From Desulfurellaceae bacterium bin18 (lineage in GTDB: Bacteria; Desulfobacterota; Binatia; Bin18): a stretch of DNA of 64,000 nucleotides. Every line of letters starts with the position of its first letter. Position 1 is the stretch's first letter. Below, piece by piece: positions 46,436 to 53,428 of the stretch. The stretch spans positions 115,928 through 179,927 of the forward strand of contig MPMI01000004.1 of NCBI GenBank assembly GCA_002238415.1, given 5' to 3'. The position numbers were made by a program, and so were the translations under genes. Below the pieces are notes generated by a model that worked only from the letters and a program-made list of their open reading frames with translations, had not been told where the DNA came from and did no database searches.

Positions 46436-46675
46436 ATGACAGAATTGGAGAGGATTCAAAGCCTTGAAGGACAAGTAACGGCCCTGAAAGACCTCCTTAC
46501 TGCTGTTTTGCTAGGGCTTCCACAGTCTGGCGTGAATCGCCATTTAGTGAAGCAGGAGTTAGAGAAGTGGCTTGCTCGAAGGCACCTCAATACAAAGCCA
46601 CCCGCTAATCATTTTGATGATGCCTACGGAAAACTTATCCGCCACTTTTTAGGTTCGTGGCCCATCAATTCTTGA
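46436..46675 (+). CDS. small coiled-coil protein
   Basis: This 79-aa protein has GAAGGAG five bases before the ATG. The first 35 residues form a likely coiled coil (LERIQSLEGQVTALKDLLTA), followed by a basic segment. Function unknown. Confidence 0.6.
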   Translation: MTELERIQSLEGQVTALKDLLTAVLLGLPQSGVNRHLVKQELEKWLARRHLNTKPPANHFDDAYGKLIRHFLGSWPINS

Positions 46676-46800
46676 TAGCGCTTTGAGGATATTGACCCAC
46701 GAGACCCGGACAGATAAGACACCACAGCCCCACAGGACATACTACGCGGCGCATCCAAAAATACATAGACTTCGGTAGATAGTAGATAGAGGGGACAATA

Positions 46801-47013
46801 ATGGAAATTGGAGACGTGGTGAGGTTAAAAAGTGGAGGCCCGCTCATGACTATTACCAGCACTCATGAAGATGAAGAAGGGATCAAAACAGCGTGGTGCG
46901 AATGGTTTAAGGATGATTCTCCGCAGGCCCGCAATTTCAACATTGACTCATTAGAAAAGGCAGAGGAAAAAGCGGTAGATTGGATCGGCCCTCTTAAAAA
47001 GAGGAATCCGTAA
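46801..47013 (+). CDS. YodC-like DUF2158 protein
   Basis: This 70-aa protein starts with IGDVVRLKSGGPLMTITS, the hallmark of the YodC/DUF2158 family, followed by the expected AWCEWF segment. The family is small, widespread and of unknown function. GAGGGG precedes the ATG. A second member is at 49826-50020. Confidence 0.85.
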   Translation: MEIGDVVRLKSGGPLMTITSTHEDEEGIKTAWCEWFKDDSPQARNFNIDSLEKAEEKAVDWIGPLKKRNP

Positions 47014-47021
47014 GCGTTTCA

Positions 47022-47080
47022 CGCCGTATAATAGAATAGACGCATGGTTGCAAGTTTTTCAGAATGTCTGTAATGAAAAA
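47022..47080 (+). repeat. 60-bp promoter-like repeat, right copy
   Basis: It runs from CGCCGTATAATAGAATAGAC to AATGTCTGTAATGAAAAA and is the direct reading of the block found inverted at 45992-46051. It ends two bases before the start of the next small gene. The two copies face outward around a 1-kb segment. Confidence 0.7.
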
Positions 47081-47082
47081 AT

Positions 47083-47319
47083 ATGAATATGAAAGAAGCA
47101 GCGGCCTTTGTTGGGTCACTGGTCATTATACTGGGAGTATTCGGCACAATGTGGTGGCAGCTTGCCAGTCAAATCCACGACGAAATCAGTCAGCTCGAAT
47201 CCAAACTGGACACCAAAATTGAGCGGACGAACGACCTCCTTACGGACAATCTCCTCAAGCTCAACCAAGAGATGGGCCGATTACAAGGGGCCTCGCATAC
47301 CCATATCAACCAACAGTAA
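47083..47319 (+). CDS. small membrane protein with coiled coil
   Basis: This 78-aa protein has one membrane helix (AAFVGSLVIILGVFGTMWWQ) and then a coiled coil (DEISQLESKLDTKIERTNDL). The ATG follows immediately after the 60-bp promoter-like repeat; no strong SD is present. Small helix plus coiled-coil proteins of this kind are common phage or plasmid accessories. Confidence 0.6.
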   Translation: MNMKEAAAFVGSLVIILGVFGTMWWQLASQIHDEISQLESKLDTKIERTNDLLTDNLLKLNQEMGRLQGASHTHINQQ

Positions 47320-47555
47320 AATCGTCCGCCCGGACAAAGAGGTCCACTCTGCACCTGCGTGTCACCTTTACGGTTCTAAGCCCGCCTGTATAATTCTCTA
47401 GGAGGCTCTCCTGTAGGGGGCTCGACTCAGGGCCGGAAGGGCCGTGGGTAAGATTATATATAAGTCCCAAATTTATCCACCCGCCCGAAGTTGAACGCTC
47501 GCGCAGGTGTGCAAAATTGACCTTCATCTAACCCTCCTTCGATATAAAGTGTACC

Positions 47556-47841
47556 AGCGTCCCCCCTCAAACACCATTCCAAAAGCGGGATTTAAGGGCG
47601 ATTTAAGGCATGAAAAATGTCCCATTTCGCGCGAAAATTTCAAATTTCGCGAAAAATCCCTAACTACGCGTCCCGGCACGACTTTTTGGGATTCTGCCAG
47701 ATTTCAGCATGAAATATTTCACGATTTCCCGGGTTCTGGGGGGAAGGGGGTCCTGAATTTTGCAACAAAATGACTCCCGAATTTTGCAAATCCCCACCGA
47801 CACCAATCAGCCCACAATACGCACCTCGTGCCCGCTGCATA
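47556..47841. repeat. long direct repeat, left copy, ending in an EthD gene-end fragment
   Basis: The segment starts with CCTCAAACACC-type sequence and passes through AT-rich motifs (GCGAAAATTTCAAATTTCGC, ATGAAATATTTCACGATTTC). It ends with ACCGACACCAATCAGCCCAC then AATACGCACC. The same order occurs, diverged, at 57362-57691. The last about 40 bases match the 3' end of the EthD-domain gene. The 47320-47913 interval holds no other gene. Confidence 0.75.
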
Positions 47842-47913
47842 CGCCTGTCAGGTCATTGTCCCACAAGGCACTACGGTCTATTGTAACTGCAATAGTTCAC
47901 CTTGAGAGACATC

Positions 47914-48156
47914 ATGCACGAGGTTCAATTACGCGACGCAAAGACTAGACTCTCAGCGCTGGTAGAAGGCGCGGCCCATGGAGAGACGACGATCATCACT
48001 CGCTACGGCAAACCTCGGGCCGTCATCCTTGGAATCGATGAGTGGAATCGTCTCTGCCAGGTGCCATCCTTTGGTCGGCTGCTGCTCTCTGCACCATTGG
48101 AGGACGGTGACCTGCCGCCGCGTGACATGAGCCCGCCACGGGACGCTGCACTCTAG
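47914..48156 (+). CDS. Phd/YefM-type antitoxin
   Basis: This 80-aa protein starts EVQLRDAKTRLSALVEGAAH and contains TTIITRYGKPRAVILGIDEW, the Phd/YefM fold. The C-terminal tail is proline-rich. GAGAG lies before the ATG. The toxin reading frame that follows is truncated, so this is an orphan. Confidence 0.88.
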   Translation: MHEVQLRDAKTRLSALVEGAAHGETTIITRYGKPRAVILGIDEWNRLCQVPSFGRLLLSAPLEDGDLPPRDMSPPRDAAL

Positions 48157-48165
48157 GAACGGCTT

Positions 48166-48246
48166 TTGTACTTGGTCGATACCAATGTACTGTCGGTCGG
48201 GGCCCCCAGCCGGGTGGATCGGTCCACGACATTACATGGGGGTTAG
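48166..48246 (+). pseudogene. VapC toxin, N-terminal fragment
   Basis: A TTG-started frame ten bases after the antitoxin reads LYLVDTNVLSVGAPSRVDRS and stops after 26 residues. The VDTNVLS motif is the first strand of a PIN toxin with its first catalytic Asp. Everything after about residue 15 is missing. Confidence 0.75.
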
Positions 48247-48605
48247 GGAGTGCCTTAATTCTACCGCGCCCATATCAAGGGAGGGGACTGAGGGGGATTT
48301 CTCCGGCATGGCTACCTCAGGCAGAGCGAGCCGCTCGTGTCCGCCTGGGTCAAACATCTTCAAACTAAGACACTACCGGGGCGTCGGGTTGGGGCCCAGA
48401 TGTCCCGCTTTTCCCGTATTCCCCCGACCTATACCACTGCGCGACCTCTCTACCTGGATACCCTACCACCCCACCGACCTTGATGTGTTTGGCCGATGGA
48501 GTGTCAGGGATGTGGCTCGGGAGTAACAGGTCGCGGCACAGGTGTCCCACGACCCCGCTTTGTGTCCATTCCTCTTTTGTCATATATGACGGATAGGAGG
48601 ACCCC
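48247..48605. other. intergenic stretch with a degenerate 15-bp motif
   Basis: No supported gene. Near 48361, CAAACTAAGACACTACC resembles the tandem motifs at 40014-40070 and the inverted copy at about 32796. A minus-strand frame exists but looks random. Confidence 0.45.
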
Positions 48606-49013
48606 ATGCAGACCCTTCCGGTGCGGCTCCGCGTCTTACTGGCGCTGCTGCTCGGCGTGCTGACGTTCGGCGGGGGGATCGTGGTCCGTGAACCCTTCAA
48701 GCGCGGGGTCGCGTGGCTGGAGACGACCCTGGATGACCCGACCGCAGGGGCTCACCTCTATGTCGGCCCCTATTATTATTTCCCCAACGGGCGGTACTAC
48801 GCATGGCCGACGTTCCGGGTGCCCCGGCGGCAGTTCACGGTGCGGGAGCGCGCGATTCTGGACCGCTATGAGCGCTATCACTATGTGGCGCGGGATTTCC
48901 TGCCGGCGCGCTATTTCCACCTCTATCTGCGGGTGACGGACGAGTTCATACTCGACGTGCCCTATCGGGACTGGCCCTTTCCCATCATTCCCATCATATC
49001 ATTCCCATCATAG
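48606..49013 (+). CDS. secreted or membrane-anchored hypothetical protein
   Basis: This 135-aa protein has ATAGGAGGACCCC before the ATG and an N-terminal signal or anchor (RVLLALLLGVLTFGGGIVV). The rest is rich in Tyr, Arg and Phe (GPYYYFPNGRYYAWPTFRVP). Function unknown. Confidence 0.65.
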   Translation: MQTLPVRLRVLLALLLGVLTFGGGIVVREPFKRGVAWLETTLDDPTAGAHLYVGPYYYFPNGRYYAWPTFRVPRRQFTVRERAILDRYERYHYVARDFLPARYFHLYLRVTDEFILDVPYRDWPFPIIPIISFPS

Positions 49014-49040
49014 AGTACTCCTATGCGGCGAACTGAGGGC

Positions 49041-49250
49041 CTAACTGACTCCTTCCTTAGAGCGCGCCGCAGCCTTGCTGAGCGGCTGTATCAGCTCGAT
49101 CAGGGGCAGGCTGAGCGTCTCGTCCCATGATCTGATGTCGTCCGCCTGGGCACAGGAACGGCAAAACACCACCAGGTCCCCCTCGTAGTGACTCAGGATG
49201 CAATCATCCTGGCGTTCCTCACACTGTCGGCAGATGCCTTTAATCTTCAT
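49041..49250 (-). CDS. small zinc-ribbon-like protein
   Basis: This 69-aa protein has two Cys pairs, GICRQCEERQDDC and VFCRSCAQ, about 20 residues apart, as expected for a zinc ribbon. GGGAG precedes the ATG. Function unknown. Confidence 0.62.
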   Translation of the reverse strand: MKIKGICRQCEERQDDCILSHYEGDLVVFCRSCAQADDIRSWDETLSLPLIELIQPLSKAAARSKEGVS

Positions 49251-49259
49251 ACTGCTCCC

Positions 49260-49457
49260 TCACTCTGCGGCCGCGTTGGGGTCCGGCCGTTCATCCTCTC
49301 CGATATACGTCGCCCCCGCCCCCAGAGAGACGGCGTAGTGCCCCGGCACGAAGGGCGGGCCCGGCTTCGTCGCGTCCCGGGGGGTGGACGCCCCCGTACA
49401 CGCGACGACGAGTAGGCTGCCGCCCACCAGGAGTATCCAACTCATCTGACCCATCAT
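49260..49457 (-). CDS. small lipoprotein
   Basis: This 65-aa protein has a lipoprotein signal with the lipobox LVVAC (SWILLVGGSLLVVACTGAST). The mature part is short and Pro/Gly-rich. The 5' end including the signal-peptide start is duplicated at 55858-55926. Confidence 0.6.
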   Translation of the reverse strand: MMGQMSWILLVGGSLLVVACTGASTPRDATKPGPPFVPGHYAVSLGAGATYIGEDERPDPNAAAE

Positions 49458-49473
49458 CGCTCTTGTTCGCGCT
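49406..49473. repeat. duplicated lipoprotein 5' region, copy 1
   Basis: About 68 bases, from CGACGAGTAGGCTGCCGCCC to TTGTTCGCGCT, recur at 55858-55926 with only a few changes. It covers the ribosome binding region and the first 16 codons or so of the lipoprotein. Confidence 0.75.
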
Positions 49474-49579
49474 CGGAATTTCCTAGTTTAAGGTCTTGTG
49501 ATCCATACGGCACCTCCTTTGCTCCACCTTGGCCAGGAACTGCCTATCAAATCAGCCAAAGCGAACTGGGCACGTCGCA

Positions 49580-49810
49580 TCACACAACTGGCTCTAGGTA
49601 GCCCTCGCTCTTAAGCCAGTAGGCATAGCGATTGGTGAGGTCGGGGAAGTGCTCACGATGCAGGACTTCCCCGACTGCCCCTGCCGCCTCGGCGGCGTCC
49701 AGGAATCGCTTTATTTTGCTGCCTTCCCGGACACCCCATCCTCCCTCAGCCCGGAGCCTCTGAGCCTCAGGCGTTAAGCGGAAGCGGTCAAACTGCCGTG
49801 GGCCGGTCAT
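49580..49810 (-). CDS. small hypothetical protein
   Basis: This 76-aa protein is charged and helical (RFRLTPEAQRLRAEGGWGVR, KIKRFLDAAEAAGAVGEV). AAGG lies about eight bases before the ATG. I recognise no family. Confidence 0.5.
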   Translation of the reverse strand: MTGPRQFDRFRLTPEAQRLRAEGGWGVREGSKIKRFLDAAEAAGAVGEVLHREHFPDLTNRYAYWLKSEGYLEPVV

Positions 49811-49825
49811 GGGTTGGCCTTTTCC

Positions 49826-50020
49826 TCAAACCTTCTCTAACGCCGATGCAGGGAACATCTCCCGCATCTCCGTACCGTTTATGGTCCAAATACACCACAC
49901 TTGATGGCCTTTATCTATGTTTTTTCCGCTACTAATGACGGCCATTTTTTCGACTGTCATCATCGGCCCACCATCCTTTAATCTCACCTTGTCTCCAGAC
50001 TCAAAAACCTGTTCATCCAT
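49826..50020 (-). CDS. YodC-like DUF2158 protein
   Basis: This 64-aa protein has the DUF2158 pattern SGDKVRLKDGGPMMTVEKM followed by QVWCIWTINGTE. GGAGGAGTCAC sets the start at 50020. It is a paralogue of the gene at 46801-47013. Confidence 0.82.
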   Translation of the reverse strand: MDEQVFESGDKVRLKDGGPMMTVEKMAVISSGKNIDKGHQVWCIWTINGTEMREMFPASALEKV

Positions 50021-50050
50021 GTGACTCCTCCTTCCTACGTTCCCAGTCCT

Positions 50051-50083
50051 GTAGGTCGGCTTAGCGGAGCGTAAGCCGACAAG
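50051..50083. repeat. palindromic repeat, left end of a hicB-like cassette
   Basis: GTAGGTCGGCTTAGCGGAGC with following GTAAGCCGACAAG matches the left half of the empty element at 29050. It is the inverted counterpart of 50452-50489. Confidence 0.82.
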
Positions 50084-50099
50084 CGGCTCAATCTCCCTC

Positions 50100-50432
50100 T
50101 CACCGCTTACCCTCATCCCAGCTATCGCGCAGTTCCCTTACGAACTGTTCGGAAGACTTCTCTCCTGTCACGCCGGGAGCAATGCCGAAAAGATCGCTCA
50201 GGGTAGGCAGTTGTTCGGTCGGGTCCAGCACTTCCACCTCTATTTGCCGCGTCTCTATGGTCAACGGCAGCTCTTTTTCCGCCCGCACCGCAAGGCAGAG
50301 GGCGATGGCTTCCTTAATAGTGTCCAACGCCTCGCCTTTTGTTTTGCCTCGACTGACACAGCCCGGAAGGGCGGGACATTCAACAATCCAGAGCCCGTCT
50401 TCGTCCCGATCAAGCGTCACGCTGAATTTCAT
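50100..50432 (-). CDS. HicB-like orphan antitoxin (copy A)
   Basis: This 110-aa protein has the HicB partial RNase-H fold: KFSVTLDRDEDGLWIVECPA, LPGCVSRGKTKGEALDTIKE. The C-terminal tail includes LPTLSDLFGIAPGVTG and FVRELRDSWDE. No hicA is adjacent. The gene lies inside a 439-bp segment bounded by inverted palindromic repeats, and a near-identical second copy is at 51470-51802. Confidence 0.88.
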   Translation of the reverse strand: MKFSVTLDRDEDGLWIVECPALPGCVSRGKTKGEALDTIKEAIALCLAVRAEKELPLTIETRQIEVEVLDPTEQLPTLSDLFGIAPGVTGEKSSEQFVRELRDSWDEGKR

Positions 50433-50451
50433 TCTTCTCAATCCCGCGAAG

Positions 50452-50489
50452 CTTGGGCTGTCGGCTTACGCTTCGCTAAGCCGACCTAC
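50452..50489. repeat. palindromic repeat, right end of the hicB-like cassette
   Basis: CTTGGGCTGTCGGCTTACGC then TTCGCTAAGCCGACCTAC is the inverted partner of 50051-50083 and corresponds to the right half of the empty element at 29050. It supplies the stop codon that ends the truncated ParE frame. Confidence 0.82.
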
Positions 50490-50566
50490 GACTGCTCCTC
50501 ATACCAGATTGCGGCTTCTTCAATATCCGTTTCCGCCTCTGGCCGAATATATACCCTGAAACTCAT
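50486..50566 (-). pseudogene. ParE/RelE toxin cut off by a palindromic repeat
   Basis: The frame starts with an ATGA overlap to the antitoxin stop and reads SFRVYIRPEAETDIEEAAIW then YEEQS-stop. This is the N-terminal helix of ParE-type toxins. After 26 residues the repeat begins and its GTAG gives the TAG stop. Confidence 0.82.
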
Positions 50567-50775
50567 AGCAGCCGTTTTTTCAGAGTCGCCACGACTTCGC
50601 TGGCTTCGCGCCCCCTGATGTTGTCAGATTCATACGCATCCAAGCGCCGATCAAGCTCATCTCTCTGTGCAGCGGTCAGCGGCAGGACGGCTTGCTCGGC
50701 GGCGATGCTGTCCCATATATCTTCTACCAGTTGTATTCTCTCGCCTATCGGGAGAGTGCGCAGGTCATCTCTCAT
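50563..50775 (-). CDS. addiction-module antitoxin (putative addiction module component type)
   Basis: This 70-aa protein has the pattern LPIGERIQLVEDIWDSIAAE then LPLTAAQRDELDRRLDAYE, typical of the small antitoxins paired with ParE/RelE toxins. AAGGAGGAG precedes the ATG at 50775. Its toxin partner downstream is truncated. Confidence 0.88.
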   Translation of the reverse strand: MRDDLRTLPIGERIQLVEDIWDSIAAEQAVLPLTAAQRDELDRRLDAYESDNIRGREASEVVATLKKRLL

Positions 50776-50799
50776 TTTCAACTCCTCCTTGTTCGTACA

Positions 50800-50912
50800 G
50801 CCCTTTTCCCCCGTACCTCAAGGCAGAGGACGAGGACTTCCTTAATATTATTCAGCGCGGCGCCCTCTTCGTCCCGGTCAACCGTCACGCTGAATTTCAT
50901 TCTTCTCAATCC
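50800..50912 (-). pseudogene. hicB-like gene fragment with internal deletion
   Basis: The sequence aligns with the 5' end and middle of the hicB-like copies: the block CCGTCACGCTGAATTTCATT followed by CTTCTCAATCC, and the block with CAAGGCAGAGG and ACTTCCTTAATATT. About 60 bases between them are missing and the 3' half is absent. Confidence 0.7.
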
Positions 50913-50940
50913 TTGGACTTCCTTGTTGTGGCCTTGACGA

Positions 50941-51159
50941 CTACGCCGCGTCTACCTCGATACACTCACTTTCGGAAGCGGGAAGGGGAATAGGCTCCCC
51001 GTGCTCACGCAGACCTTCCAGGTGAAAAGCAATGGCGTCTTTGATGAGTGCTGTCACTTCCTGGCGGGTCTCTGCCACCGCAATACACCCCGGGAGATCA
51101 GGGACATGAGCACCCCAGCTTGACTCACCTTTTTCGATAATCACGAGATACTGCATCAT
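50941..51159 (-). CDS. hicB: HicB antitoxin
   Basis: This 72-aa protein is a compact HicB: QYLVIIEKGESSWGAHVPDL then PGCIAVAETRQEVTALIKDA. It starts one base after hicA, giving a canonical hicAB order. It lacks a long DNA-binding C-terminus and is unlike the two 110-aa HicB-like orphans around it. Confidence 0.92.
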   Translation of the reverse strand: MMQYLVIIEKGESSWGAHVPDLPGCIAVAETRQEVTALIKDAIAFHLEGLREHGEPIPLPASESECIEVDAA

Positions 51160-51160
51160 C

Positions 51161-51349
51161 TTACTCCTTCAACCCCGCCTGTTTCAGGATACTGTTTAAG
51201 GTACCAGGCGGAATGTCTACGCCGGGCTTGCCCGCAACGGTGACGGTACCGGGTTTGCTCGGATGGTGAAACTGACGATGGCTGCCTCTCGTCCGTACAA
51301 GATACCAACCGTCTTTTTCAATGAGCTTCACAAGGTCCTGCACTTTCAT
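51161..51349 (-). CDS. hicA: HicA toxin
   Basis: This 62-aa double-stranded-RNA-binding-like ribonuclease has the catalytic-His region VRTRGSHRQFHHPSKPG and the ending PPGTLNSILKQAGL. It is intact and followed by hicB. Confidence 0.95.
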   Translation of the reverse strand: MKVQDLVKLIEKDGWYLVRTRGSHRQFHHPSKPGTVTVAGKPGVDIPPGTLNSILKQAGLKE

Positions 51350-51469
51350 AGGTGGTCACACGCGCGAGGATGCTAACCGCAGGTTGAGGGAGTTGTGTTG
51401 GGAGGTTTTGAAGTGCATGAGTTGTAAATGGTTGCGATTCGTCCCGAGGATGTCGGCTCAATCTCCCTC

Positions 51470-51802
51470 TCACCGCTTACCCTCATCCCAGCTATCGCGC
51501 AGTTCCCTTACGAACTGTTCAGAAGACTTCTCTCCTGTCACGCCGGGAGCGATGCCGAAAAGATCGCTCAGGGTAGGCAGTTGTTCGGTCGGGTCCAGCA
51601 CTTCCACCTCTATTTGCCGCGTCTCTATGGTCAACGGCAGCTCTTTTTCCGCTCGCACCTCAAAGCAAAGAGCGATGGCTTCCTTGATATTGTCCAACGC
51701 CTCGCCTTTTGTTTTGCCTCGACTGACACAGCCCGGAAGGGCGGGACATTCAACAATCCAGACTCTGTCTTCATCTCGATCAACCGTCACGCTGAATTTC
51801 AT
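51470..51802 (-). CDS. HicB-like orphan antitoxin (copy B)
   Basis: This 110-aa protein differs from copy A at only a few positions (for example KFSVTVDRDEDRVWIVECPA). The duplicated DNA spans about 51454-51859 versus 50084-50489. The right palindromic end is kept and the left one is lost. No toxin partner is adjacent. Confidence 0.88.
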   Translation of the reverse strand: MKFSVTVDRDEDRVWIVECPALPGCVSRGKTKGEALDNIKEAIALCFEVRAEKELPLTIETRQIEVEVLDPTEQLPTLSDLFGIAPGVTGEKSSEQFVRELRDSWDEGKR

Positions 51803-51821
51803 TCTTCTCAATCCTGCGAAG

Positions 51822-51859
51822 CTTGGGCTGTCGGGTTACGCTTCGCTAAGCCGACCTAC
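51822..51859. repeat. palindromic repeat beside hicB-like copy B
   Basis: CTTGGGCTGTCGGGTTACGC then TTCGCTAAGCCGACCTAC is nearly identical to 50452-50489. It ends three bases before the stop of the next minus-strand gene. Confidence 0.82.
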
Positions 51860-51862
51860 GGG

Positions 51863-53287
51863 CTACTCCTTATCATCGGCCCGAGATTCAGGAGGCTTCC
51901 AGCCATCAGCCTGCAACCGCTGTATTACTTCCTCATAGTGATAGAAAGGCCCTGATATAAAGTCGTCGTCTCGCCAGCGGGCTAAAAAACGAAAGAAGGT
52001 GTCTCGACCCTGAGCCGATGGAAAATCTGCGATAGAGGTGTTCTTGAGCAGGCTCTTAAGCAATCCCGGAGTCCCACTGGCATTCCAATTCTGGCCGTTT
52101 GCCACGACAGCCTCCAATAGACCGTCAATTTGCTCTGAGCGAAGTTTGCCAGAAAATGGGAGGATGAAGTCATGAAAGTTCCCCTCTGAGTCTCTGAAAC
52201 TCCCTGAATCTGCGTAGCATTGTAACGAACGCGGCCACAATTCCGGCAGCGCTTCCTGGTTCACCGCCTCGCATAATTGCTCCGGTGGCAGGGCCTTCAT
52301 CAAATCAAGAAGGTGTTCCTGAAACTCCAGTAGGCGAACACCGGCTAACAGACGATAATCTGTAAGGCCAGTGGGAGTGATATTCTTAACTGTTTCTCGC
52401 AGTTCCGTCTGGGTAGGGTCATCGAGCTGACGCCAGAAATCTGGAAAACCCGCAAGAAAGCCGATGGCTCGGCCCCGCTCCTCAGGCTCAAGGGAATTCA
52501 TGATCTGGACTATTGACGCTGATATGTCCGGCCAAGCACTAGGCGCACACTCACGAACCGCGATCAAGGAGTCAATGACCTTCTGCCTGCTGTCTTCCCA
52601 TTCTGGAGGGATACCTTTCAGCAAAGACTTCGCCAGTACTATGCCAAAGTTGTTGACATTCTGCGGCCGGGTTTGAGCGAGATAACGTTGCTCAACATAG
52701 TCTCGGATTTTCAACCGATCAGTCGGAAAACCGACTGACTGAACATCAACGCCGAACCGTTCGGATATCGCTTTCCCCTGCAGAGGAGCTTGGGAGAGGA
52801 CCAGTTCGATGGCATTGACAAGATGAAGTCGCACCATTTCAGGAGGAGGCTCGAAGAGGTCCGCCTCAGTGGAAAATGCCGGGTGTGCACAAAGGTTCCG
52901 GTCTTCGCGCAACCGGTCAAGCTGGGTCTTGGCTATGTGATTGAGAAGCTGAGGCTTTGTCGTCGCGTCGTCGATGATCTCAGTCTCCAACCTTACAAGC
53001 TTCTGACGGTCGTCATTGGCTGTTGCCGTGTCCCAAGTACGGAGAAAGGCCGTTGCTCCTAGTTCACCTAACGCGCTGAGTTCACGATACTTCATGATGA
53101 GGTCGTACACTACGGCCACCCAAGTTGAAGACAATGCAGCACGAAGCGCACCCGCTTTGTAGGCTTTAACAGCATCCAGGAAGTAGGGCCTTGAACGAGG
53201 GTCTCGGATGCGTGTCACCATTATGTCAAGGTCGACGAAGTTACTGTCCATGCCCATGATCTCCTTGCGAATATCTTGAGGCTTCAT
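51863..53287 (-). CDS. large hypothetical protein with HEPN-type RxxxxH motif
   Basis: This 474-aa soluble protein has LDRLREDRNLCAHPAF near residue 130, the Rx4H ribonuclease motif of HEPN domains, within an all-helical N-terminal region (AYKAGALRAALSSTWVAVVY). The rest is helical without recognised domains. HEPN proteins in defence islands are often toxins. Its neighbours are HicB copies and a broken UDG-like gene. The specific role is unknown. Confidence 0.65.
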   Translation of the reverse strand: MKPQDIRKEIMGMDSNFVDLDIMVTRIRDPRSRPYFLDAVKAYKAGALRAALSSTWVAVVYDLIMKYRELSALGELGATAFLRTWDTATANDDRQKLVRLETEIIDDATTKPQLLNHIAKTQLDRLREDRNLCAHPAFSTEADLFEPPPEMVRLHLVNAIELVLSQAPLQGKAISERFGVDVQSVGFPTDRLKIRDYVEQRYLAQTRPQNVNNFGIVLAKSLLKGIPPEWEDSRQKVIDSLIAVRECAPSAWPDISASIVQIMNSLEPEERGRAIGFLAGFPDFWRQLDDPTQTELRETVKNITPTGLTDYRLLAGVRLLEFQEHLLDLMKALPPEQLCEAVNQEALPELWPRSLQCYADSGSFRDSEGNFHDFILPFSGKLRSEQIDGLLEAVVANGQNWNASGTPGLLKSLLKNTSIADFPSAQGRDTFFRFLARWRDDDFISGPFYHYEEVIQRLQADGWKPPESRADDKE

Positions 53288-53428
53288 AGCCTCACTTACG
53301 TCTAATATCGTAATCCCCGGCTTCGACTCTTTCCACTACGGATCGTATGGCTCGATCTCTGTCCTCGCCCTCATCACCCCGAAGGCAGCTTATGAAAACC
53401 GATGAGTCCCGGCAGATTACGTCCTCCT

